NCBI GenBank assembly: GCA_037130455.1
Contig: JBAXSZ010000057.1
Coordinates: 1-9,009 of the forward strand
Direction of reading: 5' to 3'
From: CAIMZW01 sp037130455
Lineage (GTDB): Bacteria > Actinomycetota > Actinomycetes > Nanopelagicales > Nanopelagicaceae
DNA length: 9,009 bases
In this document: positions 1 through 5,569 of the stretch, in pieces
How positions within the stretch are numbered: the stretch's first letter is position 1
Layout of the letters: each line of letters starts with the position of its first letter
Made by a program: the position numbers and the translations under genes
Notes under the pieces: generated by a model
Database searches by the model: none
What the model was told of the DNA's origin: nothing
What the model saw: the letters and a program-made list of their open reading frames with translations, nothing else

Positions 1-177
1 CATATCGACTTAGCTCGAGTCATAGGTTCCTTTCCCGAGTTTGGGCCAGTTATGGAAAACTGTCCTAAGAATTGCTCCCATAACGAAGAAGGTTGCGCGT
101 TAAACAGTTGGGATGGTTTTGATGAACGCAGCCGTTCCAGATTGGAAAGTCTTCGGGGGCTTCTGGTTTCGCAGTAA
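1..177 (+). CDS. rsgA: Ribosome small-subunit assembly GTPase RsgA, C-terminal fragment
   Basis: Frame 1 is open from the first base to a double stop (TAA TAA at 175–180) and gives the last 58 residues of a protein that begins outside the window. The fragment contains SFPEF followed by CPKNCSHNEEGCAL, which matches the C-terminal zinc-binding knuckle of RsgA (Cys-x3-Cys-x-His-x4-Cys), a circularly permuted GTPase that helps mature the 30S ribosomal subunit in the cytoplasm. The GTPase and OB-fold domains lie upstream and cannot be seen. hisN follows after 32 bases, and rsgA next to hisN is a known arrangement in Actinobacteria, which supports the identification. The fragment has no start codon only because the window edge cuts it; there is no sign that the gene is broken. 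Confidence 0.85.
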   Translation, partial: HIDLARVIGSFPEFGPVMENCPKNCSHNEEGCALNSWDGFDERSRSRLESLRGLLVSQ

Positions 178-209
178 TAAGCGCTGCCTAGGTGCAATAA
201 ACTGCACCG

Positions 210-1010
210 GTGACTACTTCTTGGGAATCTAGAGACTTATTGGCTGATCTAGCTTTTGCACATCGATTAGCAGATCTTGCCGATTCGTTGACCATGGCTC
301 GATACCAAGCTTTGGACCTTGTCATTGAAACAAAACCAGATGCCACACCAGTTACTGATGCGGATAAGGCAACGGAAGTAGCGATTCGAAATGCGATTGC
401 CACCGAACGTCCAGATGATCTAATTGTTGGCGAAGAATTTGGCTCCCCTGATCTCTCTGGCGATAAATACTTTTGGGTTATCGATCCCATTGATGGCACC
501 AAGAACTTTCTCCGAGGAGTGCCTACCTGGGCAACTTTGATTGGCTTGGCAAACCCCGATGGTGAAATTGTCGTGGGAGTAGTTAGTTCCCCGGCACTCT
601 TTCGACGCTGGCATGCAGCCTTAGGTCATGGTGCTTTTGTTTCGCTCAACCAGGAGGCCGAAAAGCGAATTCGCGTCTCCTCAGTGAAATCTCTAGGCGA
701 TGCATCTATTGCATATTCAGATCTTGAAGGTTGGGGCAATAGGAAAGAAGCATTTATCGAATTGCAAAATCACGTCTGGCGAACTCGCGGGATGGGCGAT
801 TTCTGGTCACACATGCTAGTTGCCGAAGGCGCCGTCGATTTAGCGGTGGAGCCTTCGCTTGCCTTATGGGATATGGCCGCGCTAGATATCGTTGTTCGCG
901 AAGCCGGCGGAACTTTTACAAATATTGAAGGGATCGCTGGACCGCACGGAGCTAGTGCAATTTCCAGCAATGGATTGCTTCACCAAGAATTCTTGAACGT
1001 CATCAAATAA
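210..1010 (+). CDS. hisN: Histidinol-phosphatase, inositol monophosphatase family
   Basis: Predicted cytoplasmic Mg2+-dependent phosphatase of 266 residues, the usual length for the family, hydrolysing L-histidinol phosphate to L-histidinol in histidine biosynthesis. The inositol-monophosphatase metal-binding motifs are all present: GEEFG (residues 74–78, acidic pair E75/E76), DPIDGT (92–97, with D92 and D95), and WDMAALD (220–226, with D221) followed by EAGG. The start is GTG at 210; an upstream GTG at 192 runs straight into a stop, so 210 is the first usable start. Shine–Dalgarno complementarity is weak, so translation may be coupled to rsgA. The position after rsgA is the actinobacterial context in which this family was shown to be the histidinol-phosphatase, which favours HisN over inositol monophosphatase or CysQ. 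Family membership is certain; substrate is inferred from context and could be another sugar or inositol phosphate. Confidence 0.88.
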   Translation: MTTSWESRDLLADLAFAHRLADLADSLTMARYQALDLVIETKPDATPVTDADKATEVAIRNAIATERPDDLIVGEEFGSPDLSGDKYFWVIDPIDGTKNFLRGVPTWATLIGLANPDGEIVVGVVSSPALFRRWHAALGHGAFVSLNQEAEKRIRVSSVKSLGDASIAYSDLEGWGNRKEAFIELQNHVWRTRGMGDFWSHMLVAEGAVDLAVEPSLALWDMAALDIVVREAGGTFTNIEGIAGPHGASAISSNGLLHQEFLNVIK

Positions 1011-1511
1011 ATGGGTTTATTTTCATCGATCTTTTCTCGCGGCAAGAAAAGTCAGAGAGCACACTCACAGCCTTCGATTCCAACACTGCCACCAGAAAAA
1101 ATTCGAACTATTGTCTATGAAATAGTTTCGGTCTCCGATCCATTGACCGGCGCCGGGGTTCTCTCCACACAATTCTCCGGCGCAACTGCCGAAATCTCTG
1201 TTGCCGAAATATCAGATATTGTCACGCGATTGGCGAACTCGGATTTCGGATTGATGAATGTCGATAGATTCGATAACGCACTCCTTCCAGATAATAAGCC
1301 CGAACGAGGGTATGCCGGGAAAGAACAAGTTGGCTCGCGAGTGGCAACTATTCTCTTCGGGGAAGTAGAAGCCGTTTCTCGCAGCGCGGCGAAAATCCAT
1401 CCTGAAATCGTTACCGCGATGGAAAGAATTGATCGCACCAAAGAGGCACTTCAATTACTTGCCATAGATGGACTGGTCTACGCCTGCGTTACTTATAGGG
1501 TCGAAATCTAA
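1011..1511 (+). CDS. Hypothetical protein, 166 aa, coupled to hisN
   Basis: I do not recognise this protein. Its ATG immediately follows the hisN TAA with no gap, so translation is very likely coupled and the two genes share a transcript. There is no membrane segment or clear export signal. The N-terminus (GLFSSIFSRGKK) is short, amphipathic and basic, then comes a Ser/Pro-rich linker to about residue 28. The rest (29–166) looks like one compact alpha/beta domain: a strand near 31–41, a helix at about 62–76 (VAEISDIVTRLANSD), a glycine-rich turn near 100–108, a long helix at about 110–150, and a final strand (GLVYACVTYRVEI). No cysteine cluster or catalytic signature is evident. Its stop overlaps the convergent zwf stop by 4 bases (CTAA, 1508–1511). 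Base composition resembles its neighbours, so it appears to be a real lineage-restricted gene of unknown role. Confidence 0.75.
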   Translation: MGLFSSIFSRGKKSQRAHSQPSIPTLPPEKIRTIVYEIVSVSDPLTGAGVLSTQFSGATAEISVAEISDIVTRLANSDFGLMNVDRFDNALLPDNKPERGYAGKEQVGSRVATILFGEVEAVSRSAAKIHPEIVTAMERIDRTKEALQLLAIDGLVYACVTYRVEI

Positions 1512-2893
1512 AGATCTATCCAGCCCGCAGGAATGAGGTCATCGACTTTCTCCGGCCCCCAAGTACCTTTGAAATATGGATAAACAGCGGGTTCATCATG
1601 AATTACATCCTTCAAGATGCGCCAACTTTCTAAGACCGAATCAATTCTGGTGAAGCGCAGGTGATCTCCCAATAGCGCTGCTCGAAGCAATCGTTCATAG
1701 GCTTCTTGTCGATCTCCTAGCGCCGCGCTAAATTCAACATTTAGTTGAACTGGAACAGTGGCCAAATTATCTCCAGGAGCCTTGGCCAAAAGTTCGATAT
1801 CTACGCCATCATTTTTACCCAGGCGGAAGCGGAGGATATTTGGCGAGGCTTCTTGAGTTTCCGCAAAAAGCATTCTCGGCGGTTGTTTAAATTCAACGAC
1901 AACTTCAAGTGTGGTTTCAGCCAAGTACTTGCCTGTTCGCAAATAGAACGGAACTCCGGCCCAGCGCCAGTTATCGACATAAAGAAGTGCTGCGGCGAAA
2001 GTTTCGGTATGCGAAGTTGGTGCAACGCCTTTTTCGTCCAAGTAACCCACATATTGGCCGCGCACAATCTCATCGGCTTTCAATGGATCAATAGCCCTAA
2101 ACACTTTAATCTTTTCATCTTCCATAAACTGCGAAGAAAAATCTGAAGGCGGCTCCATTGCTATTAATGCTAAAACTTGAAGTAAATGATTTTGCAGCAC
2201 ATCGCGAATAGCGCCGACACCATCATAAAAAGCGCCGCGACCTTCGATTCCGAAATTTTCCGCCATGGTGATTTGAATGCTGTTGATATACCTGCGATTC
2301 CAGAGTGGCTCCCAAATGGAATTAGCAAAACGGAAAATGAGAATGTCCTCAACGGATTCCTTGCCCAAATAATGATCAATGCGAAAGATTCGATCTTCTG
2401 GCAAAACTCTTTCGAGCGCCTCCTGCAATAATTCAGCCGATTCCAAATCTCTTCCAAATGGCTTCTCGACGACCAACCGAGCGCGTTCGGTTAGCCCTAC
2501 CGTTGCCAAGCCCTGAGTGACCTGCTCAAAAAGCGAAGGTGGAATTGCCAAATAAATTACGGGCGTATTTTTTCCTTCAAGCGCCAACGCTAAATCTTGA
2601 TAAACCGCAGGGTCTTCGTAGTTACCAACGACCAATGAAAGTTTGGCATCTAAATCGGCCAAAATTGCTTCATCAACTTCTTCTACATTATGACGAATAG
2701 CATCGAAAGCATTGGTAACAAACTGTGCGTGATCCCACTTAGTAGATGCCACTCCCACTACATCAACATTGAGAGCGCCTTTGAGAGCCATGCTGTATAG
2801 GGCCGGGAATAGTTTTTTCTTCGCTAAATCGCCAGTTGCTCCAAAGAGAACGAGAACGTCAGCCTCGTGTACTTCGCCAGTTCGCTTCAACAT
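1508..2893 (-). CDS. zwf: Glucose-6-phosphate 1-dehydrogenase
   Basis: Oxidises glucose 6-phosphate to 6-phosphoglucono-1,5-lactone with reduction of NAD(P)+, the entry step of the oxidative pentose phosphate pathway; cytoplasmic. The 461-residue product has the N-terminal Rossmann nucleotide motif GATGDLA (18–24), EKPFGRD (143–149), the substrate signature RIDHYLGKE (171–179, including H174 and K178) and QNHLLQ (234–239) with the expected catalytic His236, then the C-terminal G6PD domain ending with WGP and GWIDL. It is slightly shorter than the common 480–510 residues, mainly through a short N-terminus, but all core motifs are intact. The ATG at 2893 is forced: an in-frame TAG lies four codons upstream. 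It is the last gene of a four-gene minus-strand unit, 33 bases after gnd, with only a weak ribosome-binding site. No opcA, the usual actinobacterial G6PD partner, lies beside it. Confidence 0.97.
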   Translation of the reverse strand: MLKRTGEVHEADVLVLFGATGDLAKKKLFPALYSMALKGALNVDVVGVASTKWDHAQFVTNAFDAIRHNVEEVDEAILADLDAKLSLVVGNYEDPAVYQDLALALEGKNTPVIYLAIPPSLFEQVTQGLATVGLTERARLVVEKPFGRDLESAELLQEALERVLPEDRIFRIDHYLGKESVEDILIFRFANSIWEPLWNRRYINSIQITMAENFGIEGRGAFYDGVGAIRDVLQNHLLQVLALIAMEPPSDFSSQFMEDEKIKVFRAIDPLKADEIVRGQYVGYLDEKGVAPTSHTETFAAALLYVDNWRWAGVPFYLRTGKYLAETTLEVVVEFKQPPRMLFAETQEASPNILRFRLGKNDGVDIELLAKAPGDNLATVPVQLNVEFSAALGDRQEAYERLLRAALLGDHLRFTRIDSVLESWRILKDVIHDEPAVYPYFKGTWGPEKVDDLIPAGWIDL

Positions 2894-2926
2894 TTTTACA
2901 AGCTACTCATTTCTCATATAGGAGAA

Positions 2927-3985
2927 TTAATTCTTTTTGGCAGCTTCCGAATGACCGCCAAATTTCTTTCGCATGGCAGAGAGAACCTTATTTGCGTATA
3001 AATCATTCCCGCGAGATGAGAAGCGACCCATCAGCGAGGCGCTCAAAACATTGGCAGGGACTCCGGCATCTATGGCAGTTTGTACGGTCCAACGTCCTTC
3101 GCCAGAATCTGCAACTGCGCCGGTGTAACCAGCAAGTTCGGGGTCTTCGGCGTAAGCCTGAGTGGTGAGATCCAAAAGCCACGATGCGACTACTGAACCA
3201 CGACGCCACACTTCAGAAATTTCGGCAATATTGAGGTCGTATCTTGTTTCCGAAATTCCATCAACGGCGGTGGGGTGCTTTATTCCGTCACCAGCGGCAT
3301 GGAGAATATTCAAACCTTCGGCATAAGCAGCCATAGCTCCATATTCAATTCCGTTGTGAACCATTTTTACGAAGTGGCCCGCGCCTGCCGGACCGCAATG
3401 ATAAAAACCATTCTCAGCATCCGAGGCTGATCCAGTTTTTCCAGGAGTTCGCTCCGCCGAATCAACACCGGGTGCCATAGCTGTAAAAATCGGCTTTAGC
3501 CGCGCCACAACGGCGACTTCCCCGCCGATCATCAAACTATATCCGCGCTCCAGTCCGTAGACACCGCCGCTGGTTCCTACATCAACAAAGTTAATTCCCT
3601 TAGTAGCAAGCCAGGCAGAATTAGCAACATCTTCGCGATAGAAGGTATTTCCGCCATCAATGATCGTTGCGCCAGAATCCAAATATTGAGCAATCTCTTT
3701 AATAGTTGCTGCTGTGACTTCAGCAGGCACCATAACCCAGACGATTTGCGGATTGGCGGCATCATTGAATCCAGCCAGATCAGATAAGGCAGATAAACCT
3801 CGAAATCCTTCCGCGGACACCTTGGCAACCGTTTCAGCAGAGAGGTCAAAAACGCTGATATTGATCGCATGTTGCGGGTGTGACTGGCGCGCAATTCTCC
3901 GAGCGATATTTGCGCCCATGCGTCCCAATCCAACAATTGTTAAGTTGAGTGGAGCCGCCGGCGCTATTGAACTATCTGATGTCAT
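2927..3985 (-). CDS. gnd: 6-phosphogluconate dehydrogenase, decarboxylating, short form
   Basis: Oxidative decarboxylation of 6-phosphogluconate to ribulose 5-phosphate in the cytoplasm. At 352 residues it belongs to the short class (about 300–350 aa), not the ~480 aa class. Motifs: Rossmann loop GLGRMG (19–24), DGGNT (110–114), GTSGG (137–141), and the active-site segment GHFVKMVHNGIEY (203–215) with K207 and N211, then SDSGEGRW-like text (293–299, seen as DSGEGRW) and RFSSR near 321–325. After the second strand the residue is Asp47 (SVFDLS), which in Rossmann enzymes favours NAD+ over NADP+; cofactor preference is therefore an inference. A good ribosome-binding site (AAGGAAGGGA, 3991–4000) fixes the ATG at 3985. 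pgl ends 30 bases upstream and zwf starts 33 bases downstream. A short gnd next to zwf also occurs in Mycobacterium tuberculosis (gnd2–zwf1). Confidence 0.95.
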   Translation of the reverse strand: MTSDSSIAPAAPLNLTIVGLGRMGANIARRIARQSHPQHAINISVFDLSAETVAKVSAEGFRGLSALSDLAGFNDAANPQIVWVMVPAEVTAATIKEIAQYLDSGATIIDGGNTFYREDVANSAWLATKGINFVDVGTSGGVYGLERGYSLMIGGEVAVVARLKPIFTAMAPGVDSAERTPGKTGSASDAENGFYHCGPAGAGHFVKMVHNGIEYGAMAAYAEGLNILHAAGDGIKHPTAVDGISETRYDLNIAEISEVWRRGSVVASWLLDLTTQAYAEDPELAGYTGAVADSGEGRWTVQTAIDAGVPANVLSASLMGRFSSRGNDLYANKVLSAMRKKFGGHSEAAKKN

Positions 3986-3990
3986 GAGAG

Positions 3991-4000
3991 TCCCTTCCTT
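3991..4000 (-). promoter_or_regulatory. Ribosome-binding site of gnd
   Basis: On the minus strand AAGGAAGGGA ends five bases before the gnd ATG at 3985 and fixes that start. The other genes of this unit have weak or absent sites, so gnd may be translated more independently than pgl or zwf. Confidence 0.7.
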
Positions 4001-4015
4001 GGTGCAATCTTACGA

Positions 4016-4768
4016 TCAGTTGAGATCGGTCAAAACGAATAAAGCGCCATGGTTGGCGCTCCTACGCATTAATTCCACGGGTAGGGTCGGATTTTCCCAG
4101 TCGGCCTGAGCCAAAGTTTGAGTTAGCGCTTCCCGCTTTGATTCACCTATCGCCAGTACATACATCTGATGGCACTTGGTCAATTGATTCAGTGTGATTG
4201 TGACGCGTGCACTTGGTGGCTTCGGAGAATCTTCCACAGCGACAGCTCGTTCGGTGCTGTAAAGCACTTTATCGTCGCCAGGAAAACAGGATGCTACATG
4301 TCCATCTTCGCCCAGACTGAGGATGACCACATCGAATTTTTCATCGCCCAAACTGTTACTCAATTGCTCTGAGTATTCGCCAGCCGCGCTGGCTATGGGG
4401 AGATCGTCGGGAGTTTGGACTCGGTGGAATATTGCTCGCTGGCCAACTAGCTTGAAGGCGCGAAGTAAGTCCTCATCGTTGCGATCTGGATCGATCTGAG
4501 AAACAAACCGCTCATCGCCAAACCAAATATGCAATTTTCCAAAATTATCTTTAGCCTTACTTCGCTTCTTTTCTCGTACTTGCGAAGTCGCTCGAAACAA
4601 CCCAAAATCAATCGCTTTCGCAATCGGGACACCCAGGCGCCCACCGGTGACCACTACGTGAGCATCTCGATCGTCATTCCAGGCGTGCAAGATTGCCGAA
4701 ACCGTTCGTTCGGCCACTTGAGCGATGAGAACTTCTCCCGATTGGTCAAATATTTTTGTAAGATTCAT
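4016..4768 (-). CDS. pgl: 6-phosphogluconolactonase
   Basis: Hydrolyses 6-phosphogluconolactone, the product of Zwf, to 6-phosphogluconate, the substrate of Gnd; cytoplasmic. The 250-residue length is normal for the DevB/SOL-type family, which is related to glucosamine-6-phosphate deaminases. Family motifs: TGG (41–43) near the N-terminus, WFGDERFV (82–89), LGEDGHVASCFPG (152–164, the phosphate/active-site loop) and PPSARVTIT (184–192). These and the zwf/gnd neighbours favour lactonase over NagB. The ATG at 4768 lies 9 bases after the VKOR stop and has no obvious Shine–Dalgarno sequence, so translation is probably coupled to VKOR. A basic stretch at 66–72 (EKKRSKA) sits where the family varies in length. 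Having pgl, gnd and zwf together allows the complete oxidative branch to be made from one transcript. Confidence 0.94.
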   Translation of the reverse strand: MNLTKIFDQSGEVLIAQVAERTVSAILHAWNDDRDAHVVVTGGRLGVPIAKAIDFGLFRATSQVREKKRSKAKDNFGKLHIWFGDERFVSQIDPDRNDEDLLRAFKLVGQRAIFHRVQTPDDLPIASAAGEYSEQLSNSLGDEKFDVVILSLGEDGHVASCFPGDDKVLYSTERAVAVEDSPKPPSARVTITLNQLTKCHQMYVLAIGESKREALTQTLAQADWENPTLPVELMRRSANHGALFVLTDLN

Positions 4769-4777
4769 AAGAAATGA

Positions 4778-5443
4778 CTACGGTAAAAAGTACTTGCCGT
4801 ATTTAACAATGACGGCAAGTGCTAACACCATGTAGATAAAAGTCACTACTACTGCATCGCGGCCACCATATAACCAACCAGAAAACTTTTCATAGATTTT
4901 TTCCGAAAGATTAAATGTGTTCTCCAAGAGGTTGATCCGCAACATACTGAAAAAGACTGTGACCGTTGAAACGGTGACCAACAAACACCAAGGACAAAAA
5001 GCCTTAATAACAAAATAAGATTGCGAAAATAGCCAAAATGCAAAAAGCAAACCGGCGAAATAAACGGCAAGCGCAGTCCTCATAAACCACTTTGGAAACC
5101 GGACTCGACCTAAGCCAGCAAGTGCCACGGTAATGACTACCGGTTCGCAAATAAGCCCAAGGAAGGCGTTTGGGAAACCTAATAAATTGGACTGCCAAGA
5201 AATCCCAACTTTGCCGCAGGATACGACGGCGTTGAGGTTGCATGAAAGTGGCGCGTTGACATTCTTTGCAAGTGCTATCGCATCGATGGAAAGAACCAAG
5301 GATGCAGACAAACTGAGTAAGGAGGAGATCAGCATGGTAATAAAAGCTTTAAAGTGAGCTATTCCTTCGGTTGCGATCCCCACGATTGGGGCGATAGTCG
5401 CCGAAGAATCCTGACTCTCAATCTCCGACAATGGAACATCCAA
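4778..5443 (-). CDS. Vitamin K epoxide reductase family membrane protein (disulfide formation)
   Basis: Polytopic membrane protein of the bacterial VKOR family, which reoxidises a DsbA-like thioredoxin-fold partner and passes electrons to quinone, driving disulfide formation outside the membrane. Both cysteine pairs are present: loop pair C68/C76 in CNLNAVVSCG, followed by the typical SWQSNLLGFPN (82–92), and the quinone-proximal C150-P-W-C153. Hydrophobic segments lie at about 34–55, 95–111, 122–140, 150–168 and 197–214. No thioredoxin-like domain is fused, so a separate DsbA-like partner is needed. The start is uncertain: TTG at 5443 gives the longest form but its GGAG is only one base away; TTG 5431, GTG 5383 and ATG 5335 are alternatives, the last beginning inside the first membrane segment. 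It heads the pgl–gnd–zwf unit (9-base gap) and is divergent from a cysteine-rich secreted peptidase. Confidence 0.9.
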   Translation of the reverse strand: MDVPLSEIESQDSSATIAPIVGIATEGIAHFKAFITMLISSLLSLSASLVLSIDAIALAKNVNAPLSCNLNAVVSCGKVGISWQSNLLGFPNAFLGLICEPVVITVALAGLGRVRFPKWFMRTALAVYFAGLLFAFWLFSQSYFVIKAFCPWCLLVTVSTVTVFFSMLRINLLENTFNLSEKIYEKFSGWLYGGRDAVVVTFIYMVLALAVIVKYGKYFLP

Positions 5444-5480
5444 TCTCCGCGGAAGGCAGATATCCCACCTTGCTTTTCAC

Positions 5481-5487
5481 TATTCTA
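5481..5487. promoter_or_regulatory. Candidate shared -10 element of the VKOR/peptidase divergent promoters
   Basis: In the 51-base gap between divergent starts, TATTCTA reads as TATTCT on the + strand (four of six matches to TATAAT) and as TAGAAT on the minus strand (five of six). It would place a minus-strand transcript start near 5475, giving VKOR a leader of about 30 bases, and a + start near 5493. No convincing -35 hexamer is visible at the usual spacing for either direction, so this is tentative. Confidence 0.35.
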
Positions 5488-5569
5488 AGGGAAAATGTTG
5501 GGGTACTTCGCTCCGATTGCTGGCACTAATATCACTTATGGCGGAAATTGGAGCGCGAACGGGGTGAGA

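Noticed and set aside
1508..1511. Convergent stop overlap (CTAA) between the hypothetical gene and zwf considered as a sign of truncation or frameshift
   Set aside because: Both proteins end normally: Zwf has its expected C-terminus and the hypothetical ends in a plausible final strand. Four-base stop overlaps are common in compact genomes.
1745..2146. Long + strand open frame of 133 codons inside zwf
   Set aside because: It is antisense to a well-supported G6PD gene with intact motifs; its translation has no recognisable features and no ribosome-binding site.
3714..4109. Plus-strand open frame of 131 codons across gnd and the gnd–pgl junction
   Set aside because: It is a shadow of the opposite-strand genes, spans the gnd ribosome-binding site and start, and has no protein-like character.
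5359..5439. A 26-codon minus-strand frame starting at ATG 5439 with a well-spaced GGAG, ahead of VKOR
   Set aside because: The peptide is Arg-rich with no sign of being a real leader, and it overlaps the probable VKOR start out of frame. It is kept only as a reminder that the VKOR start is uncertain.
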